DNA of 5,862 nucleotides, from assembly GCA_937959095.1 (NCBI GenBank), contig CALGLY010000856.1, forward strand, positions 1 to 5,862. The letters are read 5' to 3'. The notes below the pieces were generated by a model. The model was given only the letters and a program-made list of their open reading frames with translations. It was not told where the DNA came from and searched no databases. A program made the position numbers and the translations under genes. Source of the stretch: an uncultured Saprospiraceae bacterium. GTDB lineage: Bacteria > Bacteroidota > Bacteroidia > Chitinophagales > Saprospiraceae. Of the stretch, positions 1 to 5,862 are shown piece by piece. Position 1 is the stretch's first letter. Each line of letters begins with the position of its first letter.

Positions 1-1712
1 TACTACTAGGAACAACCTTAGTCATGCAGGGTAATCTCTACAAACGCTTAGGTGCGTATCCCGAATCCAAAGAAAAGTATGATTCAGCCCTTTCAATTAG
101 AGAAGAATTAGTGGAAAAAGGGATTGTAAAAGATTATAATGGAATCGTAAGTATCTACAACAACTTAACGCATTGGGCAGAACTCCAAGAAAAAAAAAGT
201 ACTGCTATTCGATATGCTAATAAGGTTATTGACACCATTAGGCTAAAACATCCTATCCGAAATTCTTTATTGGCTAAAGTATATATCAATAGAGCCTTAG
301 CTTATAGAGGAATAAAATCATATGACAATGCTAAAGCAGACTATAAGTCCGCAAGAAATCTCTTATCACCCAATGCTTCTGATCATGCCTTAATATGGAG
401 AGGTTTATCGGATGTAGCAAGGGGGCAAAAAGATTATGGTGCAGCAATTGATTATGCTCAGAAGGCAGTCGATTTATACCGCTCGCAAGGAAATAAATTC
501 AACCTTGCTAGTACATATAATGGCATAGCAACTTGCTACTTAGCCCAAGAAAAACTAGAAGAAGCTCAAGAGCAATATGAGCAAAGCTTGGAGCTTGCGA
601 CGGAAATAAGAAATCCTAAGTTGCGAATGGATGCACATATCAATCTTATCACCTTACATACGAAGAAACAAGAATTAGCAAAAGCAGAAGAATATGAAAC
701 CCGTCTCAAAGACATAATAAAACAGAGTGTCGGTTCAGAATCGGATGAACTATATATTACTCGTTCACTTGCAAGATTATATAAAGAAAATGGAAAGCAT
801 GAAAAAGCTTTAGAGTATTCCGAAAAGGCATATGAGCTGCATGATGTTATCAAAAGCGAAGAAGAACGAAAAAAGGTATCTGAAATAAAGGGAGAATTAG
901 AAAATGAACGTAGCTTTCAAAATCTTCTTAAAGGATTTATTGCAGCCCTACTTTTACTAGGACTAGCTACTTTTGGAATCTTTTGGCAACGACAAAAAAG
1001 GAAAAAAGAAGCAAGGATTGCAGCAGAAAAAGAACGAGCTGCCAAAGAACGAGAAACTGCTCTCAAACGCGATTTTGAAACGCATAAAAAGAAAGAAACT
1101 ATCACCCATCTTAAAAAAGGTAGAGAACGGGTAAAGAGAGATGTAGGTGGTTTAGCAACAGACCTTCATGATGAAAAGACGCGCGTAGCAGCTGTCAAAA
1201 GAGACTTGGAATACGTCTTAAATAATGTTGATAAACCAGATGTCATCACTGTATTAGATAAAGCCATTGATATATCCACTACTATATTCTTTAACCTCCG
1301 AAAAATATCACTTGCCCTACGCGATACCTTCGATTGGAGTAAGCAGATGTTATATGATATAGAACAACTAGAGCGTAAGGCTAGCATAGAGATAGAAAGC
1401 AAAAATTTCAATATAGACGAAACGATCCATGATGAAATAGGCGAAGAACTCAGTAAAGTATTTGGCGTACTACTGGATAACATCCACCAACATGCCGAAG
1501 CCACTAAAGTATCTGTCGATTTTACACGAACTGAAAATGAAATTATAGTGTTAGTAGAAGATAATGGCAATGGATTCGACCCCGAAACCGTTACCTATAA
1601 TGTCGGACTTAAAAGCGTGAAAGACCGTGTAGAAAAAACATTAAAAGGGAAACTAGATATAGATGCAGCAAAGGGCAGAGGAGCTATTTTTATTATTACA
1701 GTCCCCGTTTAA
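1..1712 (+). CDS. TPR-containing sensor histidine kinase, 5'-truncated by window edge
   Basis: This is the C-terminal part of a membrane sensor kinase, stopping at TAA 1710-1712. The frame is open to the window edge and already codes for a TPR helix before the first Met at base 24 (LLGTTLV, then MQGNLY), so that Met is internal and the true start and any signal peptide lie upstream. Numbering from that Met, about seven TPR units fill residues 1-276. One hydrophobic helix (about 302-321) is followed by a highly charged coiled coil (322-372). A HisKA_3-like H-box reads LATDLHDE with His382 (codon 1167-1169). The HATPase_c domain has an N-box (LLDNIHQHAEA, Asn486), a G1 box (DNGNGF, 513-518), GLKSVKDRV (528-536) and a GRG G2-like turn (551-553). 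The expected topology is TPRs in the periplasm and kinase in the cytoplasm. The presumed partner is the response regulator 114 bases downstream. The phosphatase glutamine at His+5 is Arg387. The class is secure; the TPR ligand is unknown. Confidence 0.93.
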   Translation, partial: LLGTTLVMQGNLYKRLGAYPESKEKYDSALSIREELVEKGIVKDYNGIVSIYNNLTHWAELQEKKSTAIRYANKVIDTIRLKHPIRNSLLAKVYINRALAYRGIKSYDNAKADYKSARNLLSPNASDHALIWRGLSDVARGQKDYGAAIDYAQKAVDLYRSQGNKFNLASTYNGIATCYLAQEKLEEAQEQYEQSLELATEIRNPKLRMDAHINLITLHTKKQELAKAEEYETRLKDIIKQSVGSESDELYITRSLARLYKENGKHEKALEYSEKAYELHDVIKSEEERKKVSEIKGELENERSFQNLLKGFIAALLLLGLATFGIFWQRQKRKKEARIAAEKERAAKERETALKRDFETHKKKETITHLKKGRERVKRDVGGLATDLHDEKTRVAAVKRDLEYVLNNVDKPDVITVLDKAIDISTTIFFNLRKISLALRDTFDWSKQMLYDIEQLERKASIEIESKNFNIDETIHDEIGEELSKVFGVLLDNIHQHAEATKVSVDFTRTENEIIVLVEDNGNGFDPETVTYNVGLKSVKDRVEKTLKGKLDIDAAKGRGAIFIITVPV

Positions 1713-1826
1713 ATTACTTACCAATTTACCAAACAGTTTCGATGATAGCGTGTTTCATTACGCCCAATGGAAAACCATTTATCGAAATTGTTACTTGACA
1801 AAGCACTAGACTAAAGCAAACAATCA
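1713..1826 (+). other. Kinase-regulator intergenic region with a foldable three-way junction
   Basis: This 114-base gap holds no gene. AACAGTTTCGATGA (1732-1745) can pair with TTATCGAAATTGTT (1779-1792), giving 14 positions of which two are G-U wobbles (G1736-U1788 and G1744-U1780) when read as + strand RNA. The enclosed bases hold two short hairpins, GCGT/ACGC (1748-1751 with 1760-1763) and AATGG/CCATT (1766-1770 with 1775-1779); base 1779 is shared, so the closing stem is 13 bp if the second hairpin forms fully. The 3' arm ends 34 bases before the regulator's ATG and is followed by ACTTGACAAAG, not a U-tract, so it is not an ordinary intrinsic terminator. It could be a leader structure, a processing site that uncouples kinase and regulator expression, or an operator with dyad symmetry. 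The base pairing is read directly from the sequence; function is inference. Confidence 0.45.
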
Positions 1827-2510
1827 ATGAAAACAAATAAAAAAATTGGAGTCTTCATCATGGAAGACCATAAATTTGTAGTGGAAGGACTACAACGATC
1901 CTTTAGCGAACATCCTGATTTTAACTTTCGAGGTACTGCCGAAAATGGACAAGAATGTTTGAGGAAAATTAAAAATAACCCTTCTGTTGATATTGTATTA
2001 ATGGACATTGGCATCCGGGATAAGGATGATGAAGGGATCAAAACGGCAGAAGAAATCATCCAATGTAATTATCCTGTTAAAATCATTTTTCTTACCAGTT
2101 CAGACAATAAAGAATTCGTAAAAAAAGCGGTAAATATGGATATCGCCTATGTCAATAAGATTGTAGGCACGGAACGTCTATTGGATATTATCAAAAGAGT
2201 TCATCACAATAATGAAATGATTATTGAACTTGGTGGGCTACGCATGAGTAATGCTCCAGAAAAGAAAGAAGTCAGTGATGAAGTTGAAGACCTTCGAGCT
2301 GAATTAGCTATATTAACTACTAGGCAACATGAAATTGCTCGCTTAGTGGGTTCTGGAAAAACGAATAGGGAAATAGCGGACTCCCTAAAGCTTTCTATTC
2401 ATACCATAAATACGAACTGCAAGAATATTTATGCTAAATTGAATTGTAGTAGAAGTCAACTGATTTATAAGATGACGAAAAGTGGTTTAACGGAAACGCC
2501 AGTAGGCTAA
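1827..2510 (+). CDS. LuxR/NarL-type response regulator
   Basis: This is a complete 227-residue DNA-binding response regulator. The receiver domain spans about residues 6-128, with acidic pocket residues Glu13-Asp14, phosphoacceptor Asp60 (IVLMD), switch residue Thr90 (FLTSS) and conserved Lys111. A short charged linker leads to a LuxR-type HTH at about 163-215 (LTTRQHEIARLVGSGKTNRE, then IADSLKLSIHTINTN), with the typical 'T/S-x-R-E-x-E-I' start changed to TTRQHEI. Met1 is preferred over Met12 (base 1860) because the first receiver strand, KKIGVFI, precedes Met12. No Shine-Dalgarno sequence is visible. The beta3-alpha3 loop after Asp60 is acidic (IRDKDDEG) and about two residues longer than the usual D-x-x-M-P-x-x-x-G spacing. 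It is most likely phosphorylated by the upstream kinase; its target promoters are unknown. Its last eight codons, stop included, overlap the convergent TPR-CHAT gene. Confidence 0.95.
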   Translation: MKTNKKIGVFIMEDHKFVVEGLQRSFSEHPDFNFRGTAENGQECLRKIKNNPSVDIVLMDIGIRDKDDEGIKTAEEIIQCNYPVKIIFLTSSDNKEFVKKAVNMDIAYVNKIVGTERLLDIIKRVHHNNEMIIELGGLRMSNAPEKKEVSDEVEDLRAELAILTTRQHEIARLVGSGKTNREIADSLKLSIHTINTNCKNIYAKLNCSRSQLIYKMTKSGLTETPVG

Positions 2511-5500
2511 TCTACTGATTAATAAGACTAAAAGTATTCCTCCTAATATCCACCACCAATTCCACGCTACACTTAATACACTCATATCGCCTAAGGGAAT
2601 AAACGCTGCCCAATAATAAGGGTGCGCTGCTTCCTGTGTGCCTTCTAGCATCGTAAGTTTTGCTTGCCGAAGAGCCGCATCTTTAGGGAGGTTTTCTTTT
2701 AGGTTTTTATAAAAAGATTGCATTAACTCGGAGGTGTTTTTATCATCAATGCTCCAAAGAGTGGTGATGACGCTGCGCGCACCAGCATAGCTAAACCCAC
2801 GTGCTAGACTAATGATGCCTTCGCCTTTTTGGAATTCGCCGAGGGCGGTTTCGCAAGCGGATAGCACCACCATATCGGCATGAAGTTGGGTGTTGTAGAG
2901 GTCATTTACATAGAGCAAATCATTAGTCGTGGAAGTGCTATCATTGCTAAATGCAATATAGGAAAATTGCCCTACGCGATTATCTGCCAAGCCATGTGTA
3001 GCGAGATGCAAAATGCGATAATCAGGCGCGAGTGCAAGGAAATTATTGGAAGTCGCAGCAGTATCTAATAGAATTTTGCTTTGGAATAAATCGCTGAGGG
3101 CTTGCACTTCTTTTGTATTATGAGCTAGAGGATTAAGTTGCAAATCGGGATGCTTAAAACCAGGAGCGATGCCTAGAAATTGTTTCTTTGCACGCTTCGT
3201 TTTGCGCGTTTTAGTGGCATAAAGCAGCGTAGGCGAATAAGCATAACTCACTTGATGTTGCTTTAGGAAATAATCAAAATTCTTGAAGCGCGTAGAATCT
3301 TTTGGGATATTGGTAAGCAATAAATCGAAGGGCAAATAACCCAATGCGCCATCAGGAATTAAGATGAGTTGTTCGGAGAGTTGTGCTTGCAAAGCTTCTG
3401 GAAAAAGGCGTTCATACAAGCGGTGCGCGAAGGTGATATAAACCTCATTGTAAACCTTTGCGGAAGCATTACCCGATACAAAATATTTGCTAACGGCATC
3501 GTGGATATTAAAAATCCATTTTTCGAGCGGGAAGTTTTTTTCTATGCGGAAGAATTGGGTTTTATCTGCTTGAATAAGTAGCACAAAAATGACTTTTTCG
3601 CCTACAAAATACTCCAGCATGGTTTGCCCATCTTGTAGTAAATTTTCCTGTACATCAGTAAGCGCAACAGGCTCGGAACTATATTTCAATTGATGATATT
3701 TGGGATAATTACGCTCGAAGGTGACTACTAATTCATCATGTCTTTGCTTTGTTTGGGATATTGCCGCATTTAGTTGAGTAAGTTCTGCTTTTTGTGAATG
3801 ATAGCGGGTTTGCTCTAGCTCATTGATGCGTTCTAATAATTGCCGTTCCTGTGCAATCAGACTATCAGGAATACCGCCGAGCATGGTTGCTTCACTTTTC
3901 AGTAGCGCATCGAGCAAAAGGAGACTTTTGCTTTTTTCTAAGATATTAAAAATGTTGTCTGCGTAGTGTTCGATTCCTTCCTTTTCTGCCAAGTTAAAAT
4001 AGGTAGCTAAAGCACCCTCAAATAAACTTAAATTATACTCATTTAACTTTTGCCTAGAATTTTTATCATGATAATATATTCTCAAATGATCTAATAAGTC
4101 GAGCGCAAGTTCATAGGTTTCAGCGGCGGCTTTGGGCGTATATTCTTCGTATAAAGTACGCGCTTTTGCATCTAGAACACTCAGCAATTCTATAGGGGCT
4201 TCCACCTGCGACCAATCCCCTACTCTACCATCGCTTAGTACAGCAATTGCTTGATTCAAATAAGTTAAGGCTTCCTCTGGATTGTCCAATTCGCGTTCCG
4301 AAATAGCGATGTTTTTCAAATATTCTACCGAAGGAATTGCATCTGCGCCATAGGTCGAATTTGACAAAATTAATGCTTGTTGAAAATAGCCTAAAGCATC
4401 CGAAAACGCGCCTTCTTCAAAATAGCAAATCCCTATATTATTCGTTGCCGAAATCAAATCAGGATTAGACGTATTTTGTAGTAGTTTTGCACTTTCTTCG
4501 TAGTAGCGACGCGCTTGCGTATACTGCTGTATATCGGCGTATACATTCCCGATATTGATGTAAGTGGTTGCCGTTTCAGGGCTATTAGGCGTTTTACTTG
4601 CTAGGGCTTTCGAGAGGTAAGCGATACTTTCTTGATACTTTTTCTGGTAGCGGTAACAAATGCCCAAGTTCTCATAGGTAGCTGCAAGTTTTGTTTGATT
4701 GGTACGTTCCAAATTCAAAACCGCTTGCTGATAATATTGCATTGCTCTTCCAAAATCGCCGAGATGAAAATAGACATTGCCGATATTATTCCAGCTTTCG
4801 CCTAGCACAGGATGTGCTTTATTATAAATTGCTTCCCGAATAGCGAGAGCTTCCACGTGATACTCTAGGGCTTGCTTATTGCGTCCGAGTTGCGCGTAGC
4901 AGCTCCCGATATAGTCATTGGCGTAGGCTTTATTGCTATTTTGTGTTTCTGAAGCCGTATCAAAAATAAGCTTGCTTTGGGTGTAATATTGAATTGCTTC
5001 TTCCCAACTCCCATTCGCTTCCAAGCAGCGACCAAGCATCAATAAGGTCTTGCCACAATCTGGATGTTGCTTGCCCAATTCCTTTCCTCGAATCGCTAAT
5101 GCTTGTTGATAAAAATCGAAAGCCGTCTTCAATTCAAGCTCATGAAAGGCGCAATTTCCTAAATTAAAAAAACTAGAAGCGACATCAAGATGTTCCTCCC
5201 CAAGTGTCACTTTACGAATTGTCAAGGCCTTATTATAGTGCCGTTTGGCAACGGTATAATCAGTATTTAGAAAAGCAATATTTCCTAGATTATTATAAGA
5301 ATCGGCGATATCAGGATGCTGCTTTGGGAGCACTTTTTCCCGAATAGCTAGAGACTGTCGAAAGTACTGCAAAGCCGTTGTTCGATTATCTTGCTCTAGT
5401 TCATAATTCCCAAAATCGTTATAGGTTTGCGCGCTTGCAGGGTGTATCTCTCCGAAGGTGACTTCACAAAAATCTAAGGCTTTCGAGAAGGTTTGTTTGG

Positions 5501-5759
5501 CTGCTTCTAGCTGTCCTAATTCTAAAAATGTATTGCCTAAGAGGGAATAGGCAGCGGCTAGTTCGGGTCTGTGTGTTGCTATTTCTTCATAGATGTCAAT
5601 GGCGGTTTCTACTTGCTCCTTTGCATTGGAGTAGTTGGCGGCTAGAGCGAGACTATCGGCTTGCTCAAAGTAGCTACGTGCTTGGGTAGTATCTGCTACT
5701 TGGGCGGTTAGCAGGAATGTTAATAAACTTAGTACAAAGGACAGTATGCTTATTCGCAT
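2487..5759 (-). CDS. Exported, membrane-anchored TPR-CHAT domain protein (putative caspase-like protease)
   Basis: This is a complete 1090-residue protein. Residues 1-19 form a signal peptide (Arg2, a hydrophobic core, then LLTAQ; likely cleavage at A19/Q20), which supports the ATG at 5757-5759. About eleven TPR units fill residues 67-506, with kinesin-light-chain-like 42-residue spacing in the first part. A helical connector (520-625) and a coiled coil (632-680) lead into the CHAT region, which begins near residue 697 (LTDVQENLLQDG, MLEYFVG). The peptidase motifs are intact: LATHG with His922 (codon 2994-2996) and VVLSACET with Cys969 (codon 2853-2855), followed by the conserved KGEGIISLARGF and ITTLW. 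Residues 1065-1084 form a tryptophan- and leucine-rich membrane helix with an Arg-rich tail, implying type I topology with the CHAT domain in the periplasm. CHAT families are clan CD-type cysteine peptidases often fused to TPRs; the substrate here is unknown. The gene overlaps the regulator gene by 24 bases tail to tail. Its GC content looks higher than that of the two + strand genes. Confidence 0.95.
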   Translation of the reverse strand: MRISILSFVLSLLTFLLTAQVADTTQARSYFEQADSLALAANYSNAKEQVETAIDIYEEIATHRPELAAAYSLLGNTFLELGQLEAAKQTFSKALDFCEVTFGEIHPASAQTYNDFGNYELEQDNRTTALQYFRQSLAIREKVLPKQHPDIADSYNNLGNIAFLNTDYTVAKRHYNKALTIRKVTLGEEHLDVASSFFNLGNCAFHELELKTAFDFYQQALAIRGKELGKQHPDCGKTLLMLGRCLEANGSWEEAIQYYTQSKLIFDTASETQNSNKAYANDYIGSCYAQLGRNKQALEYHVEALAIREAIYNKAHPVLGESWNNIGNVYFHLGDFGRAMQYYQQAVLNLERTNQTKLAATYENLGICYRYQKKYQESIAYLSKALASKTPNSPETATTYINIGNVYADIQQYTQARRYYEESAKLLQNTSNPDLISATNNIGICYFEEGAFSDALGYFQQALILSNSTYGADAIPSVEYLKNIAISERELDNPEEALTYLNQAIAVLSDGRVGDWSQVEAPIELLSVLDAKARTLYEEYTPKAAAETYELALDLLDHLRIYYHDKNSRQKLNEYNLSLFEGALATYFNLAEKEGIEHYADNIFNILEKSKSLLLLDALLKSEATMLGGIPDSLIAQERQLLERINELEQTRYHSQKAELTQLNAAISQTKQRHDELVVTFERNYPKYHQLKYSSEPVALTDVQENLLQDGQTMLEYFVGEKVIFVLLIQADKTQFFRIEKNFPLEKWIFNIHDAVSKYFVSGNASAKVYNEVYITFAHRLYERLFPEALQAQLSEQLILIPDGALGYLPFDLLLTNIPKDSTRFKNFDYFLKQHQVSYAYSPTLLYATKTRKTKRAKKQFLGIAPGFKHPDLQLNPLAHNTKEVQALSDLFQSKILLDTAATSNNFLALAPDYRILHLATHGLADNRVGQFSYIAFSNDSTSTTNDLLYVNDLYNTQLHADMVVLSACETALGEFQKGEGIISLARGFSYAGARSVITTLWSIDDKNTSELMQSFYKNLKENLPKDAALRQAKLTMLEGTQEAAHPYYWAAFIPLGDMSVLSVAWNWWWILGGILLVLLISRLAYWRFR
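2500..2517. terminator. Hairpin around the regulator stop codon, possible weak bidirectional terminator
   Basis: CAGTAG (2500-2505) and CTACTG (2512-2517) form a perfect 6-bp inverted repeat with a six-base loop that contains the TAA stop of the response regulator (2508-2510). A perfect stem on both strands at the junction of two convergent genes is placed where a shared terminator would be useful. Neither side has a T-run (ATTAATAAGAC on the + side, GCGTTTCCG on the - side), and the stem is short and only half GC, so intrinsic termination is doubtful. It could equally be coincidental within two overlapping coding sequences. Confidence 0.25.
4242..5561 (-). repeat. Coding tandem repeats: TPR array with exact 42-residue (126-base) period
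   Basis: The helix-A glycine of the recurring 'N-L/I-G-N' motif falls at residues 75, 117, 159, 201, 243, 285 and 327, seven units spaced exactly 42 residues apart, then at 366, 404 and 443 (spacings 39, 38, 39), with a degenerate unit at 485 (Ala in place of Gly). Linkers such as EEHLDV, KQHPDI and KAHPVL between units are typical of the 42-residue TPR subtype seen in kinesin light chain and in many bacterial TPR-CHAT proteins. Similar short DNA stretches recur at equivalent positions, for example ACATTCCCGATATT (from 4543) and ACATTGCCGATATT (from 4774). These form the protein-binding superhelix in front of the CHAT domain. Confidence 0.85.
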
Positions 5760-5862
5760 TGTTTATTTTTGTATTAGTTTTCGTAAAACATCAAACCACA
5801 AAATACTAATCTTTGCGACTACTTGAATAAAATCATAATTAGGAGAAAGCCATTTAATAAGA
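5760..5862 (-). promoter_or_regulatory. Upstream region of the TPR-CHAT gene, presumed leader/promoter
   Basis: These 103 bases precede the TPR-CHAT start codon and contain no supported gene. Read on the - strand, the region is AT-rich, with a purine/A-rich leader immediately before ATG (ACAAAAATAAAC) and no Shine-Dalgarno sequence, as is usual in Bacteroidota. The nearest approach to the Bacteroidota -7 element TAnnTTTG is GTATTTTG (CAAAATAC on the + strand, 5799-5806), one mismatch off, but no convincing TTG -33 element lies about 19-21 bases further upstream. A promoter is expected here, or further upstream beyond the window, but no exact one can be assigned. Confidence 0.3.

Noticed and set aside
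24..26. ATG at 24 as the kinase start codon
   Set aside because: The frame is open upstream to the window edge and encodes a matching TPR helix, and no signal peptide follows the Met; it is most likely internal.
1795..1800. TTGACA as a sigma70 -35 box for the regulator
   Set aside because: No -10-like hexamer lies 16-18 bases downstream, the start point would fall at the ATG, and Bacteroidota use a different promoter consensus.
1860..1862. ATG at 1860 as an alternative start of the response regulator
   Set aside because: It would delete the first beta strand of the receiver (KKIGVFI), leaving the acidic pocket at the very N-terminus.
566..2059. Antisense reading frames of 62-134 codons opposite the kinase and regulator
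   Set aside because: They are low-complexity, Ser/Leu/Cys-rich translations with no recognisable domain, and lie fully opposite strongly supported genes.
2880..3581. Two + strand reading frames of 62 and 70 codons within the CHAT gene
   Set aside because: They lie opposite conserved CHAT coding sequence, have no recognisable domain and look like chance open frames.
2487..5759. Type III-E CRISPR Craspase or gasdermin-type defence operon
   Set aside because: No cas gene, CRISPR repeat or small gasdermin-like gene is present, and the CHAT protein is predicted to be exported, unlike those cytoplasmic effectors.
5799..5806. GTATTTTG (- strand) as a Bacteroidota -7 promoter element
   Set aside because: It has one mismatch to TAnnTTTG, and no convincing -33 element at the proper distance; it is too weak to call.

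Overview
The window reads as a piece of a Bacteroidota chromosome, possibly of the Saprospiria/Cytophagia type. This rests on an AT-rich composition, start codons without a Shine-Dalgarno sequence, a signal peptide ending in the common Bacteroidota 'TAQ' pattern, and a TPR-type sensor kinase paired with a LuxR/NarL-type regulator. No taxon can be fixed from the sequence alone.

Layout: (1) bases 1-1712, + strand, the 3' part of a TPR sensor histidine kinase whose start lies outside the window; (2) bases 1713-1826, a 114-base gap that can fold, as + strand RNA, into a three-way junction closed by a 13-14 bp stem; (3) bases 1827-2510, + strand, a complete receiver + LuxR-type HTH response regulator; (4) bases 2487-5759, - strand, a complete 1090-residue exported TPR-CHAT protein with an intact His/Cys dyad and a C-terminal membrane anchor; (5) bases 5760-5862, the upstream region of that gene. 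No RNA genes, mobile elements, CRISPR arrays or plasmid functions are visible.

The kinase and regulator form a two-component pair: TPRs outside the membrane, one visible transmembrane helix, a cytoplasmic coiled coil, then a divergent HisKA_3-like and HATPase module that would phosphorylate the regulator. The CHAT gene runs convergently and overlaps the regulator by 24 bases in codon register, each TAA stop lying opposite a TTA leucine codon of the other gene. A hairpin surrounds the regulator's stop codon.

The most noteworthy points are the predicted periplasmic placement of a TPR-CHAT protease, its tail-to-tail overlap with a TPR-kinase/regulator pair, the loss of the usual H-box phosphatase glutamine in the kinase, and the foldable intergenic leader. 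A functional link between the protease and the two-component system is inference.
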